Positions 1 to 10,019 of a stretch of DNA of 64,000 nucleotides are shown here, piece after piece (position 1 is the first letter of the stretch; every line of letters begins with the position of its first letter). Position numbers and translations under genes: made by a program. Source of the DNA: Synechococcus sp. LA31 (GTDB taxonomy: Bacteria; Cyanobacteriota; Cyanobacteriia; PCC-6307; Cyanobiaceae); NCBI RefSeq assembly GCF_018502385.1, contig NZ_CP075523.1:1054001-1118000 (forward strand), written 5' to 3'. Under the pieces are notes generated by a model. That model saw only the letters and a list, made by a program, of their open reading frames with translations. It was not told where the DNA came from and searched no databases.

Positions 1-45
1 TCCTACGCAATGCAAAGGCGCTGCACTCGTGCACCCCTGCAGGCT

Positions 46-693
46 TCAACGCAGGCGTTTGAGGCAGAGCTCTTCAAAAGCAGGACGAAGCAGGTAGGGG
101 TAGTCGCCCACCCAGAGCTTGAGCTGGGGCAACCAGGCGTCACTGAGAGCGCCAATTCGCGAGAAATCCTTGCGCTCGCTGAGCACCAAACACCGCACCA
201 CCATGCCCCGGCGGATCAGCTTGTGCTTTTTGTCGTAGGGAAAGCGGATCGTGCCTAGATAGCCCTCGTCGTCCTCCAACTCCAAGCACAGCCAGGTACG
301 CCGGTTTTCCACCATCTCGAGTCGGCCCTGACGGTCAGTGGTTTCCTGGCGTCCCTCCACCAATTCCTTGGTGAAATAGTCCGCTACTTCCCCCTCAAAG
401 ATCGCAGCAGCTGGATAGCGGCGCAGGGTGGCGTTCTTGCGGCCTGCCTCCACAATCGGGCCCCACAGCAGATAGAGCAGAAACACCACGCCGATCACCA
501 GGAAGATCGGCCCCGCCTGGCTGGAGAACAGCAGCGTCTGGCTGATCAGCAGGGTGATCACGCCCCCGATCACGGAAATAAACACGCGCTGCAGCAGCTT
601 TTGGGGGCTGCCAGAGCAGGCAGTGAACTGAGGGCCAGTGGCGACCGCCGGGATCAACCGCGGCAACTCTCCGGGACGCAGGGGAATGAGCAT
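46..693 (-). CDS. Conserved cyanobacterial membrane protein of unknown function
   Basis: The protein is 215 aa. It has two adjacent hydrophobic segments near residues 35-75, followed by a soluble C-terminal part rich in charged residues. Similar cyanobacterial proteins are often labelled 'phosphate ABC transporter permease', but nothing here looks like a PstA/PstC permease loop, so I do not use that name. The start is an ATG at 693. The gene lies 26 nt downstream of dapB on the same strand, so the two may be cotranscribed. The soluble part is probably cytoplasmic, but this is a guess. I see no catalytic motif. Confidence 0.75.
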   Translation of the reverse strand: MLIPLRPGELPRLIPAVATGPQFTACSGSPQKLLQRVFISVIGGVITLLISQTLLFSSQAGPIFLVIGVVFLLYLLWGPIVEAGRKNATLRRYPAAAIFEGEVADYFTKELVEGRQETTDRQGRLEMVENRRTWLCLELEDDEGYLGTIRFPYDKKHKLIRRGMVVRCLVLSERKDFSRIGALSDAWLPQLKLWVGDYPYLLRPAFEELCLKRLR

Positions 694-719
694 GGCGCCA
701 GTGTCGAGGCGTGTGGGGC

Positions 720-1592
720 TCAGAGCAAGCGCTCGAGGCCGTACACCAGCCCTTGGAGCTGGCGCACCTTGCGCACACTCAGCAGCACGCCGGGCATGTA
801 AGCGGAGCGATCGATCGTGTCGTGGCGGAGGGTGTAGGTCTCACCCGGAGCCCCAAACATCACCTCTTGATGGGCGACCAGACCCGGCAGGCGGATCGAA
901 TGCAAACGCAGGCCACTGGAGCGTTCACCGCCGCGGCAACCGGCCAGGGTTTCGTGCTCCTCCACCTGCTGGGGGTTGAAGCTCTTGCCCAGTTCCTCCA
1001 TCAGCTCAGCGGTTTTGATGCAGGTGCCGCTGGGGGCATCGGCCTTGCGGTTGTGATGGAGCTCGGTGAGTTCGGCGAAGTCGTAGAAGCGAGCGGCGGC
1101 GGCGGCAGCCTGCTGCAGCAGCACCATACCCACGGAGAAATTGGGGATCACGGCGCCGCCCACCGAGGCCTTCTCAGCAAAGGTGGCCAGATCGGCCAAC
1201 TGTTCAGGGCTGAGGCCAGTGGTGCCGATCACCGGATGCACGCCATAGGCGATCGCGCCGCGGGTGTGCTCGTACACAACAGAGGGATGGGTGAAATCCA
1301 CCAACACCGCGCCGGCGCCAGGCCCGTCGTTGCGCACCGCTTGGCTGGCTTGGCAGAGACAACCTTCAAAATCAGCGGTGATGGCCACCTCCAGCTCAGC
1401 CAGACCCAGCTCAAGCCCCACATCCGCTCCTTCTTTGCCGGATGTGGTGTCGATCGCGCCCACCAAACGGCAATCAGGGGAGGCCGTCACCGCCTTCACC
1501 ACTTCAGCGCCCATGCGGCCCAGAGCTCCAGCCACCACCACCGCAATCGGCTGGCTGGTGGCGGTGCTGGCGGAGGCAGGGCTGGCGGTCAT
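720..1592 (-). CDS. dapB: 4-hydroxy-tetrahydrodipicolinate reductase
   Basis: This enzyme reduces hydroxy-tetrahydrodipicolinate with NAD(P)H in the diaminopimelate/lysine pathway in the cytoplasm. The N-terminal Rossmann motif is [11 protein letters not shown] (near residue 20), followed by VDFTHPS, the GTTG loop, the [14 protein letters not shown] segment carrying the catalytic His and Lys, and a [12 protein letters not shown]-terminal region. Length is 290 aa, slightly above the usual ~270 because of a Ser/Thr/Ala-rich N-terminus. The ATG at 1592 is preferred over an upstream in-frame TTG at 1595. It is divergent from chlH, with 133 nt between them. Confidence 0.95.
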   Translation of the reverse strand: MTASPASASTATSQPIAVVVAGALGRMGAEVVKAVTASPDCRLVGAIDTTSGKEGADVGLELGLAELEVAITADFEGCLCQASQAVRNDGPGAGAVLVDFTHPSVVYEHTRGAIAYGVHPVIGTTGLSPEQLADLATFAEKASVGGAVIPNFSVGMVLLQQAAAAAARFYDFAELTELHHNRKADAPSGTCIKTAELMEELGKSFNPQQVEEHETLAGCRGGERSSGLRLHSIRLPGLVAHQEVMFGAPGETYTLRHDTIDRSAYMPGVLLSVRKVRQLQGLVYGLERLL

Positions 1593-1725
1593 CAACGGTT
1601 CAGGTGGCTAACGCAAGCGTTGAGCCTATGGGTCGCCCCGCGCAGGAGCTGTAACAGCTTGGAATCCCTGCTCGCACAGGCGCCCAGGCCTACGTAGGCT
1701 CCTTCACATTGCTCAATCAGCGCGC

Positions 1726-4700
1726 ATGTTCACGCAGGTCCGCTCCGCTTCCCGCCGCGTCAGCCCCGCGGAGGCGAATGGCCGGGCCGTGATGAAGGCC
1801 GTGTATGTGGTGCTTGAGCCTCAGTACCAAAACGCCCTCACCCAGGCGGCGACCTCACTCAATGATCAAAACGGCCCGCTGGCTATTGACCTAAGCGGCT
1901 ACCTGATCGAGGAATTGCGCGACCCTGGCAACTACGCCGATTTCTGCGCCGATGTGGCTGAAGCCGATGTGTTCATCGGCTCCTTGATCTTCCTCGAAGA
2001 TCTGGCTCAGAAAGTGGTCGAAGCGGTAGCCCCCCACCGCGATCGCCTCAAAGCCGCAGTGGTGTTCCCCTCCATGCCGGAGGTGATGCGCCTGAACAAG
2101 CTCGGCACCTTCTCCATGGCCCAGTTGGGCCAGAGCAAGAGCGCCATCGCCGGCTTCATGAAAAAGCGCAAGGAGGCCGGCGGCGCTGGCTTCCAAGACG
2201 CGATGCTCAAGCTGCTCAACACCCTTCCAACGGTGTTGAAGTACCTCCCCGTGGAGAAGGCACAGGATGCCCGCTCCTTCATGCTCAGCTTCCAATATTG
2301 GCTCGGCGGCACGCCAGACAACCTGCGCAACTTCCTGTTGATGCTGGCGGACAAATATGTGTTCCCCCGCAGCGCAAATGATCGCCCTGAGCTGCAGGTT
2401 GCTGATCCAGTTGTGTTCCCTGATCTGGGCATCTGGCATCCCCTGGCACCAGGGATGTTTGAAGACCTCAAGGAATACCTGAACTGGAACGCCAGCCGCA
2501 AAGATCTCTCTGAGAAGGCGCGCCAGGGCCCAGTGATCGGCCTGGTGTTGCAACGAAGCCACATCGTCACTGGCGATGAGGCCCACTACGTGGCGGTGAT
2601 TCAAGAGATGGAATTCCGCGGCGCCACGGTGATTCCGGTGTTCTGCGGCGGTCTCGACTTCACCAAGCCGGTGAACGCCTTCTTCTACGACCCAATCAAT
2701 CCCGACATGCCGCTGGTCGACGGCGTGGTGTCACTGACCGGTTTTGCTCTGGTGGGCGGCCCGGCCCGTCAGGATCACCCCAAGGCGATCGAAGTGCTGA
2801 AGAAGCTCAATCGCCCCTACATGGTGGCGCTGCCTCTGGTGTTCCAAACCACCCAGGAGTGGGAGGAGAGCGATCTCGGTCTGCACCCAGTGCAGGTGGC
2901 CCTGCAAATCGCCATTCCCGAACTCGATGGTGCGATCGAACCGATCGTGCTCAGCGGCCGCGACGATGCCACCGGCAAAGCTCACACCCTCCAAGACCGG
3001 GTGGATGCCATCGCCGAGCGCGCCATCCGCTGGGCCTCACTGCGGGTCAAGCCCCGCAGTGAGAAGAAGCTGGCGATCACCGTGTTCAGCTTCCCGCCCG
3101 ATAAGGGCAACGTGGGCACCGCGGCCTACCTCGATGTGTTCGGCTCGATCTACCGGGTGCTCGAGGAGATGCGCGCCAAGGGCTATGAGGTGAACGATCT
3201 GCCCGCAACGCCCAAGGCGCTCATGGAGGCGGTGCTCCAAGACCCCGAAGCGCTTGAGGGCGCACCAGAGCTGGCGATTGCCCACCGCATGAGCGTGGAG
3301 GAATACGAGCGCCTCACGCCCTATTCGGAGCGACTGGAGGAGAACTGGGGCAAGCCCCCCGGCACCCTCAACACCGATGGCACCAACCTGCTGATCTTCG
3401 GCCGCCACTTCGGCAACGTGTTCGTTGGCGTGCAGCCCACCTTCGGCTACGAAGGCGACCCGATGCGCCTGCTCTACTCCCGCAGCGCCAGCCCTCACCA
3501 CGGCTTTGCGGCTTACTACACCTACCTGGAAAAGGTGTGGGGCGCTGACGCCGTACTGCACTTCGGCACCCACGGCTCGCTGGAGTTCATGCCTGGCAAA
3601 CAGATGGGCATGAGCGAAACCTGCTATCCCGACTCCCTGATCGGCGCGCTGCCCAACCTCTATTACTACGCCGCCAACAACCCCTCAGAAGCCACGATCG
3701 CCAAGCGGCGCGGCTACGCCGAAACCATCTCCTACCTCACTCCGCCCGCTGAAAATGCTGGTCTTTACAAGGGTCTGAAGGAACTGGGCGAGCTGGTGGG
3801 CTCCTACCAGCAGCTGCGGGAAAGTTCCCGCGGTATTCAGATCGTGAACGCGGTGGTGGAAACAGCCCGCCAGTGCAACCTCGACAAAGACGTGCAGCTG
3901 CCCGAGGTGGATGGCTCTGAGCTCGATCAGGATGCGCGCGACGCCGTGATTGGCGCGGTCTACCGCCAGCTCATGGAGATCGAAAGCCGGCTGCTGCCCT
4001 GCGGCCTGCACACCATCGGCAAGCCCCCCACCGCCGAAGAAGCGATCGCCACCTTGGTGAACATCGCCGCCCTCGAGCGTGATGACGACGGACTCCGCTC
4101 CCTGCCCGCCCTGCTGGCCGAGAGCAAAGGCCGCACCATCACCGACGTGTATGCCGGCAACGACAACGGTGTGCTCGCCGATGTGGAACTCAACCGCGTC
4201 ATCACCGAGACATCCCGCGCCGCCGTCGGTGCGATGGTGCAAGCCGTGACTGGCAGCGATGGGCGCGTCACCCTGCGGCGCAACTTCGCTTGGTTCTTCA
4301 ACCTGCTCGAGCAGTTCGGCTTCAAGCTGCCCAGCCCCTGGCTGAGCGCCTGCCGCAGCGCTGGTTTCCCGGATGTCGACCAAGCCGAGCTCGACAAGCT
4401 GTTCGGTTATCTGCAGTTCTGCCTTGAACAGGTGTGCGCTGATCTCGAAATGGAGAGCCTGCTCCGCGCTCTCGATGGCGAGTACGTGCTGCCTGGTCCT
4501 GGCGGCGACCCGATTCGTAACCCTGGCGTGCTGCCCAGCGGCAAAAACTTGCACGCCCTCGATCCACAGGCCATCCCCACCAAAGCCGCCGTTGCTGCGG
4601 CCAAGGGCGTGGTTGACAAGCTGATTGAGCGCCAGAAGCAGGAGCAGGGCACCTGGCCCGAAACCATCGCCTGCGTGCTTTGGGGCACTGACAACATCAA

Positions 4701-5727
4701 GACCTACGGCGAATCCCTGGCACAGATTCTTTGGTTCATCGGCGTCAAGCCGGTGCCTGATTCCCTGGGACGCGTGAACAAGCTGGAGCTGCTCTCTCTC
4801 GAGGAGCTCGGTCGTCCTCGCATCGATGTTGTGGTGAACTGCAGCGGAGTGTTCCGTGATCTGTTCATCAACCAGATGGCGCTGATCGATCAAGGCGTGA
4901 AGATGGCCGCCGAGGCTGATGAGCCCCTTGAGATGAACTTCGTGCGCAAGCACGCTCAGGAGCAAGCTGAACAGGAAGGCATCTCCTTGCGTGATGCTGC
5001 CACCCGCGTGTTTTCCAATGCCAGCGGCAGCTATTCATCGAATGTGAACCTGGCGGTTGAGAACAGCACCTGGGAAGAAGAGAATGAACTGCAGGAGATG
5101 TATCTCTCCCGCAAAACCTTCGCCTTCAATGCCGATAACCCCGGCGAAATGAACCAGAAGCGCGATGTGTTCGAATCGGTGATGAAAACCGCCGACGTGA
5201 CCTTCCAGAACCTGGATTCAGCCGAGATCTCACTCACCGATGTTAGCCATTACTTCGACAGCGACCCCACCAAGCTCATTCAGGGCCTGCGTGATGACGG
5301 CAAAGCTCCAACCAGCTACATCGCCGACACCACAACTGCCAACGCGCAGGTGCGCTCACTAAGCGAGACGATCCGCCTGGACTCGCGCACCAAGCTGCTC
5401 AACCCCAAGTGGTACGAAGGCATGCTGAACTCGGGCTACGAGGGTGTGCGCGAAGTGGCCAAGCGCCTCAACTTCACCCTGGGTTGGAGCGCCACCAGCG
5501 GCGCCGTTGACAACTTTGTCTACGAAGAAGCCAACGACACCTTCATTAATGACCCAGAGATGCGCAAGCGGTTGATGGAGCTGAACCCCCACAGCTTCCG
5601 CCGCATCGTGGGCACCCTGCTGGAGGTGAATGGGCGTGGCTACTGGGAGACCTCAGACGAGAACATCCAGCAATTGCAGGAGATCTACCAGGAGATTGAA
5701 GACAAGATCGAAGGTGTAGCCAACTAG
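1726..5727 (+). CDS. chlH: Magnesium chelatase subunit H
   Basis: ChlH binds protoporphyrin IX and is the large subunit of the ChlH-ChlI-ChlD complex, which inserts Mg2+ in the first committed step of chlorophyll synthesis. The length (1333 aa) is right for the family. The N-terminal DUF3479 domain ([19 protein letters not shown] onward) is followed by the long CobN/ChlH domain. This contains the conserved [14 protein letters not shown] motif near residue 615 and the [11 protein letters not shown] segment near residue 985. The first ~22 residues before MKAVYV are non-conserved, so the true start could be the internal ATG at about 1792. The downstream Nif11-like gene follows after 11 nt and may share its transcript. 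Confidence 0.97.
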   Translation: MFTQVRSASRRVSPAEANGRAVMKAVYVVLEPQYQNALTQAATSLNDQNGPLAIDLSGYLIEELRDPGNYADFCADVAEADVFIGSLIFLEDLAQKVVEAVAPHRDRLKAAVVFPSMPEVMRLNKLGTFSMAQLGQSKSAIAGFMKKRKEAGGAGFQDAMLKLLNTLPTVLKYLPVEKAQDARSFMLSFQYWLGGTPDNLRNFLLMLADKYVFPRSANDRPELQVADPVVFPDLGIWHPLAPGMFEDLKEYLNWNASRKDLSEKARQGPVIGLVLQRSHIVTGDEAHYVAVIQEMEFRGATVIPVFCGGLDFTKPVNAFFYDPINPDMPLVDGVVSLTGFALVGGPARQDHPKAIEVLKKLNRPYMVALPLVFQTTQEWEESDLGLHPVQVALQIAIPELDGAIEPIVLSGRDDATGKAHTLQDRVDAIAERAIRWASLRVKPRSEKKLAITVFSFPPDKGNVGTAAYLDVFGSIYRVLEEMRAKGYEVNDLPATPKALMEAVLQDPEALEGAPELAIAHRMSVEEYERLTPYSERLEENWGKPPGTLNTDGTNLLIFGRHFGNVFVGVQPTFGYEGDPMRLLYSRSASPHHGFAAYYTYLEKVWGADAVLHFGTHGSLEFMPGKQMGMSETCYPDSLIGALPNLYYYAANNPSEATIAKRRGYAETISYLTPPAENAGLYKGLKELGELVGSYQQLRESSRGIQIVNAVVETARQCNLDKDVQLPEVDGSELDQDARDAVIGAVYRQLMEIESRLLPCGLHTIGKPPTAEEAIATLVNIAALERDDDGLRSLPALLAESKGRTITDVYAGNDNGVLADVELNRVITETSRAAVGAMVQAVTGSDGRVTLRRNFAWFFNLLEQFGFKLPSPWLSACRSAGFPDVDQAELDKLFGYLQFCLEQVCADLEMESLLRALDGEYVLPGPGGDPIRNPGVLPSGKNLHALDPQAIPTKAAVAAAKGVVDKLIERQKQEQGTWPETIACVLWGTDNIKTYGESLAQILWFIGVKPVPDSLGRVNKLELLSLEELGRPRIDVVVNCSGVFRDLFINQMALIDQGVKMAAEADEPLEMNFVRKHAQEQAEQEGISLRDAATRVFSNASGSYSSNVNLAVENSTWEEENELQEMYLSRKTFAFNADNPGEMNQKRDVFESVMKTADVTFQNLDSAEISLTDVSHYFDSDPTKLIQGLRDDGKAPTSYIADTTTANAQVRSLSETIRLDSRTKLLNPKWYEGMLNSGYEGVREVAKRLNFTLGWSATSGAVDNFVYEEANDTFINDPEMRKRLMELNPHSFRRIVGTLLEVNGRGYWETSDENIQQLQEIYQEIEDKIEGVAN

Positions 5728-5738
5728 GCCACCAGCGC

Positions 5739-6005
5739 ATGACATCCGCCAATGCCATGCGCCTTAAGCTGCTGCTGAAGGATGATCGCCTCCTTCAGCA
5801 GCAGCTTTCCCAATGCGATAGCGCTGATCAAGTGATAGAAATTGCAGCCAAGTTGCAACTCGACCTGTGCATGCCTGATCTCTTGAGAATGGAGGCACTC
5901 ATGACTCTCACTCTCAATGACGATCAGCTTGAAGAATGGTATTCAACGCCATACTGGAAGCGGGTCTTGATCAGCCTCGGTGCCATGCCAGAGCGATTCA
6001 GCTAA
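5739..6005 (+). CDS. Nif11-like small protein
   Basis: This 88-aa protein starts 11 nt after chlH. Residues 8-45 follow the Nif11 pattern: a leucine-rich helix with 'KDDRLLQQQL', then an acidic turn, then 'ADQVIEIAAKL' and a 'LDLCMPDLL' segment. In other cyanobacteria Nif11 domains serve as leader regions of ribosomal peptides or as stand-alone small proteins. Here there is no double-glycine cleavage site and no Cys/Ser/Thr-rich core, and no modification enzyme lies nearby. A peptide-natural-product role is therefore unlikely. The function is unknown. A start at the ATG at 5757 is also possible. Confidence 0.6.
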   Translation: MTSANAMRLKLLLKDDRLLQQQLSQCDSADQVIEIAAKLQLDLCMPDLLRMEALMTLTLNDDQLEEWYSTPYWKRVLISLGAMPERFS

Positions 6006-6163
6006 CCGAATCAAACCCGAGCGATAACCATTCAACGTCAGACCTTGCCGGCGACGAATCGCAAAGAATTAGATTAACTTTAACGACTCGACGAATCCTC
6101 CCAGCACTGCTATACAGCAGTGGTGCAGTGAGCGCAGTGGAGTCAAAGCAGTCACCCGATCAG

Positions 6164-8125
6164 ATGAACCGTCTGGGCGTGCAGCTAGGCAGCCTTCCTT
6201 GGCTTGTGCTGGTGACTGGGCTCTGCATCACCGGGCTATGGAGCCATCAGCAGCGCAGTTACCGGCAGCTGGAGCATGAGCGCGTCGAGCGGGATCTGGC
6301 AGGGGCGATTAGCCAGGCGTTGACCTCTCGGCTGCAGAGCACGATCGGCGTGCTCGATGCGGTGGTCGGCCTCTTTGATGCCTCTAGTGCAGTGACCAGG
6401 GCGGAGTTTCATGAGTTCTACATGGCACTCAACCGACGCGGCGACACCCTCAAAGGCATCCAGGGCATTGGCTACGCGGCTGTGGTGCCCAACAACAACG
6501 TGGAAGCTTTTCAGCAGCAGGTGCGGGCTTCAGGGCAACCCGACTTCACGGTGAAGCCAGCGGGAACGCGGGCCCTGACCACGGCCATTCTCTTTCTGCA
6601 ACCGAACGATTGGCGCAATCAGCGCGCTCTCGGTTTTGACATGTACTCCGAGATCACGCGGCGCGATGCCATGCAGCTGGCAGCCAGCACCGGTGAGCCC
6701 ACCTTGAGTGGACCGGTACGGCTCTTACAGGAAAACTCGATCCGGCCCCAGGTGGGGGCTCTGATTTATCAGGCCATCTATGGGCAGCCCGATCGAGCGT
6801 TTAACTCTGGTCAGGATCGGCGCAATCGCCTCAGGGGCTGGGCTTACTCCCCCTTGCGGATGGACGATCTGATCAACGGGGCGCTGGCGACCATCAACAA
6901 CCCCGCCCTGATCGGCACCAGTGTGCTCGTGTACGACAGCGACCGCACCAAGCCCAACAATCTCCTCTTTGACAACCTCAACCTGGCGGGAAGCAACAAG
7001 CTCACGCATCCCACGTGGCTGGATGTGACGATCGCCAACCGCACCTGGGTGATCGGAATCCAGCTGGATCACCGCAGCCTCAACCCACAAGGCTGGAGCA
7101 ATGCTCTGCTGCTTCAAGCATTGCTCGGAGCAAGCCTCAGTGTGCTGGCTTCTGTGATAACCCGACAGTTGATTAGCAACCACCAGGCCGTTCGTCTGGC
7201 CCTGTCGAAAGAACAAGAAGTGTCCAAAGAACGTGCACTAGCAGGCACAGTTTTTGATAGCAGTCCTCTGGCCATTGTAGTCACCGATCCCAACGGAGTG
7301 ATCGTTCAGGTGAACCAAGCATTCTGTCAACTCACCGGATATTCCGAACTTGAGGCCCAGGGCAACAAAACAAACCTGCTGCGTTCTGGTCGTCATGACA
7401 GCAACTTCTACGAGCAGATGTGGGCTGCAATTTTGAACAAGGGGTATTGGACCGGTGAAATCTGGAACCGTCACCGCAACGGCCAGATCATTAGGCACGA
7501 ACTCTCCATCACAGCCGTACTGGATCCCCAGAAGAACGTGAGCAATTTCGTGGGCTTACTGCGCGATGTGAGTGAGCGCTACGCCCAACAAGAACAGATG
7601 CGCTTCCTGGCTACACACGACCAGCTCACGGGCCTAGCCAACCGCACTCTGTTGATTGAGGAGCTCACGAGGAGCCTGGCCCTGGCCCGACGCCAGCGGC
7701 ATGGCGTTGGCCTTCTATTCCTCGATCTCAACAACTTCAAACCCGTGAATGATCGCTATGGCCACAGCACCGGTGATGCGCTCCTCACCGCGGTAGGCCA
7801 GCGGCTGCTCAGCAGTGTGCGGGAAAGCGACACGCTCTGCCGTCAAGGTGGTGATGAATTTGTGCTGTTGGTTCCCGATGCACCAGAACTCAAGCAACTT
7901 GTGGCCATGGCTCACAAGCTGGTACAACTGCTGGAGCAACCCTTCAACGAACTAGCTAATGGCGCAGGCAGCATTCAGGTGAGCGCCAGCATCGGAGTTG
8001 CCCGCTGGCCCGATCATGCCCATGACGCCGATAGTTTGATTGAGGCTGCCGATACTGCGATGTACCAGGCGAAACACCAAGGCGGGGACGCCATCGCCAC
8101 AGCAAGCAGCAACGCAACCCTTTAG
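6164..8125 (+). CDS. CHASE-PAS-GGDEF diguanylate cyclase
   Basis: The predicted reaction is 2 GTP to cyclic di-GMP. The order is a transmembrane helix (residues ~10-30, LPWLVLVTGLCITGLW), a periplasmic CHASE domain (~40-265), a second transmembrane helix (~305-330), a PAS domain (~360-475) and a GGDEF domain to the end. The active-site GGDEF at residues 562-566 is intact. RESD five residues before it is a complete RxxD inhibitory site, so product feedback is expected. The start is uncertain: ATG 6164 puts the first helix at the N-terminus, while GTG 6128 and 6137 are also in frame. The reading frame stays open back to 5936, but that stretch overlaps the Nif11-like gene. It ends in a 4-nt convergent overlap with folP. 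Confidence 0.9.
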   Translation: MNRLGVQLGSLPWLVLVTGLCITGLWSHQQRSYRQLEHERVERDLAGAISQALTSRLQSTIGVLDAVVGLFDASSAVTRAEFHEFYMALNRRGDTLKGIQGIGYAAVVPNNNVEAFQQQVRASGQPDFTVKPAGTRALTTAILFLQPNDWRNQRALGFDMYSEITRRDAMQLAASTGEPTLSGPVRLLQENSIRPQVGALIYQAIYGQPDRAFNSGQDRRNRLRGWAYSPLRMDDLINGALATINNPALIGTSVLVYDSDRTKPNNLLFDNLNLAGSNKLTHPTWLDVTIANRTWVIGIQLDHRSLNPQGWSNALLLQALLGASLSVLASVITRQLISNHQAVRLALSKEQEVSKERALAGTVFDSSPLAIVVTDPNGVIVQVNQAFCQLTGYSELEAQGNKTNLLRSGRHDSNFYEQMWAAILNKGYWTGEIWNRHRNGQIIRHELSITAVLDPQKNVSNFVGLLRDVSERYAQQEQMRFLATHDQLTGLANRTLLIEELTRSLALARRQRHGVGLLFLDLNNFKPVNDRYGHSTGDALLTAVGQRLLSSVRESDTLCRQGGDEFVLLVPDAPELKQLVAMAHKLVQLLEQPFNELANGAGSIQVSASIGVARWPDHAHDADSLIEAADTAMYQAKHQGGDAIATASSNATL

Positions 8126-8964
8126 TGAGATCCGCGCCACAGAGCATCCGCCATGCGCGCCACCTGCACGATCGGAGCCCCGTCGTGAACGCGCACAACA
8201 TCGACCCCGGCTGAGACGCACTGGGCCACCACAGCGGCCGTGCCCCACAGCCGTGCCTTGGCGCGCGCTTCATTGAGCACAGCCCCGATGAAGCGCTTAC
8301 GTGACGGCCCCACCAACAGGGGGATCCCCTCCGAGCGCAAACGGGGCAAACCGCGCAACAAGGCGATGTTTTGCTCCGTGCTCTTGGCGAAGCCCAAACC
8401 TGGATCCCAGATCAACTGCTCACGCCGAATCCCAGCGGACAAGGCTCGCTCACTCGCTCGCTGCAATTCCGTGAGCACACCATCCACAACGCCGTGTGCG
8501 CCGTAATCGGTGAGCGCGTCCATGGTCTGGCTGTCGCCGCGCGAATGCATCAGCACATAGGGACAGCCGGCGGCGGCCACGAGCGGCAACATCGCCGGGT
8601 CCTGACGTCCGCCGCTCACGTCATTGATCCAATCAGCACCGGCCTCGAGGGCTGCTTCCGCCACCGGAGCGCGAAAGGTGTCCACAGAGATCAGCGGCCG
8701 TTGCTCAAGATCAGCAAAAGCTTCACGGATTAACTGAAGCGCCGGCAACAGCCTTGCCACTTCCGCATCCGCGCCAACATCCTCAGCGCCGGGGCGTGTG
8801 CTCTGGGCACCCAAATCGAGAAGATCCACCCCCTGAGCCACCAGCATCCGTGCCTGGGCCAGGGCGCGCTCGGGCCGATCGAAGCGGCCACCATCACTGA
8901 AGGAATCGGGGGTGAGGTTGATCACCCCCATCACATGGGTGCGCTGACCCCAGCGCAGCTGCAT
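8122..8964 (-). CDS. folP: Dihydropteroate synthase
   Basis: The enzyme joins p-aminobenzoate to dihydropterin pyrophosphate in folate synthesis. The family signatures are visible: MGVINLTPDSFSDGG at the N-terminus, GVDLLDLGAQSTRPGA, SVDTFRAPVAEAAL, INDVSGG and the C-terminal VVRVHDG. Length (280 aa) is normal. The ATG at 8964 overlaps the tpiA stop by one base (TGATG), which suggests translational coupling in an S4 protein-tpiA-folP operon. Confidence 0.96.
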   Translation of the reverse strand: MQLRWGQRTHVMGVINLTPDSFSDGGRFDRPERALAQARMLVAQGVDLLDLGAQSTRPGAEDVGADAEVARLLPALQLIREAFADLEQRPLISVDTFRAPVAEAALEAGADWINDVSGGRQDPAMLPLVAAAGCPYVLMHSRGDSQTMDALTDYGAHGVVDGVLTELQRASERALSAGIRREQLIWDPGLGFAKSTEQNIALLRGLPRLRSEGIPLLVGPSRKRFIGAVLNEARAKARLWGTAAVVAQCVSAGVDVVRVHDGAPIVQVARMADALWRGSH

Positions 8965-9704
8965 CAGGCGGCCACCGGCACCTGGTAGTTGGCGATGCGG
9001 GCGAAGCCCTCAGGATCAAGCGAAGCCCCACCCACCAACACGCCATCAATGTCGCTCTGGGCCATCAGCTGATCGATCGTGGCGGGGTTCACCGAACCGC
9101 CGTACTGGATCACCACCTCGGGATATCCCACCCACTCGCGGATCAGGCCGCAGATGCGGTTGGCTTCGGCGGCCTCACAGGTTTTGCCGGTGCCGATCGC
9201 CCAGATCGGCTCATAGGCCACGATCAGCCGAGCCGGATCGAGGCCATCCACCCCTTGCTCCACCTGACGGCGGATCACGCGCTCGGCTTCACCGGCCTCG
9301 CGCTGGGAATCGCTCTCACCCACGCAAAGAATCGGGATGATGCCGTGCTTCTGGGCACTGCGGGCCCGCAAGTTGATCTGCTCGTCAGTCTCGCTGTAGT
9401 ACTTGCGCGGCTCGCTGTGCCCCACGATTGCGTGGCTGACGCCGTGCTCCAGCAGCATCGGGGCGGAGACCATACCGGTGAAGGCACCCTTCTCCTGCCA
9501 GTGAATGTTCTGGGCAGCGATGTGGATGCCCGTGCCCGTCAAGCCAGTGCTCAAGGTGGGGATCGCCGTAAACGGAGGCGCCAGCACCACCTCGCGATCG
9601 GCCGGGAGGTTGGCCACCAGGGGCTTGAAGGCGTCTGCAAAGGCCTGCGCTTCGGCGCAAGTCATGTGCATCTTCCAGTTGCCTGCGATGACGGCCTTAC
9701 CCAC
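8964..9704 (-). CDS. tpiA: Triosephosphate isomerase
   Basis: TPI interconverts dihydroxyacetone phosphate and glyceraldehyde 3-phosphate in the Calvin cycle and glycolysis. AGNWKMH (substrate Asn/Lys), GHSE (catalytic His) and [13 protein letters not shown] (catalytic Glu, then loop 6) are all present. I chose the GTG at 9704, giving 246 aa starting just before KAVIAGNWK, because AAGGGA lies about 5 nt upstream and this matches family length. The longer reading from a TTG at 9752 would add 16 unconserved residues and would overlap the S4 gene stop. Confidence 0.94.
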   Translation of the reverse strand: MGKAVIAGNWKMHMTCAEAQAFADAFKPLVANLPADREVVLAPPFTAIPTLSTGLTGTGIHIAAQNIHWQEKGAFTGMVSAPMLLEHGVSHAIVGHSEPRKYYSETDEQINLRARSAQKHGIIPILCVGESDSQREAGEAERVIRRQVEQGVDGLDPARLIVAYEPIWAIGTGKTCEAAEANRICGLIREWVGYPEVVIQYGGSVNPATIDQLMAQSDIDGVLVGGASLDPEGFARIANYQVPVAA

Positions 9705-9748
9705 AGCGTCCCTTACGAATCGACCCACCAACCTAAAGGCTGCCCGGT

Positions 9749-9994
9749 TCAAGCCCGATTGGCCGTGTTCTGGGGCACCACATGCGTCTGTCCGCCGAAC
9801 TCGACCCGATCGCCCGGCTTGAGCTTGCGGCCCCGCTGGGTTTCCTGAAAGCCATTCACCCGTGCCTCGCCGCCCTGGATGCGCTGCTTGGCCTCACCAC
9901 CGGTGAACACCAGGCCTTGCCATTTGAGGAATTGATCGAGGCGAATGGGTTCGCTGCCATGGCCCGCAGGACCTGCACCTGGAGATGGGACCAA
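9749..9994 (-). CDS. S4-domain RNA-binding protein
   Basis: This is an 81-aa stand-alone S4 fold. [11 protein letters not shown] and [17 protein letters not shown] are the two S4 helices and the turn, and the end is a basic [10 protein letters not shown] segment. Such YbcJ/YaaA-type proteins are thought to bind structured RNA such as rRNA. No ATG is available in this frame. A TTG at 9994 is the only sensible start, and I see no strong ribosome-binding site for it. It is the first gene of the S4-tpiA-folP group and is divergent from the ABC transporter, with only 25 nt between the two starts. Confidence 0.85.
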   Translation of the reverse strand: MVPSPGAGPAGHGSEPIRLDQFLKWQGLVFTGGEAKQRIQGGEARVNGFQETQRGRKLKPGDRVEFGGQTHVVPQNTANRA

Positions 9995-10019
9995 AAAAAA
10001 GCGCTGATAGCTTGCCCTG

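Noticed and set aside
711-1697. A 328-aa open frame antisense to dapB
   Set aside because: Shadow of dapB with biased composition; dapB is a certain gene.
3685-4965. A 426-aa open frame antisense to chlH
   Set aside because: Shadow of chlH: the codons are the complement of a conserved gene and the protein is rich in His, Gln and Leu with no motif.
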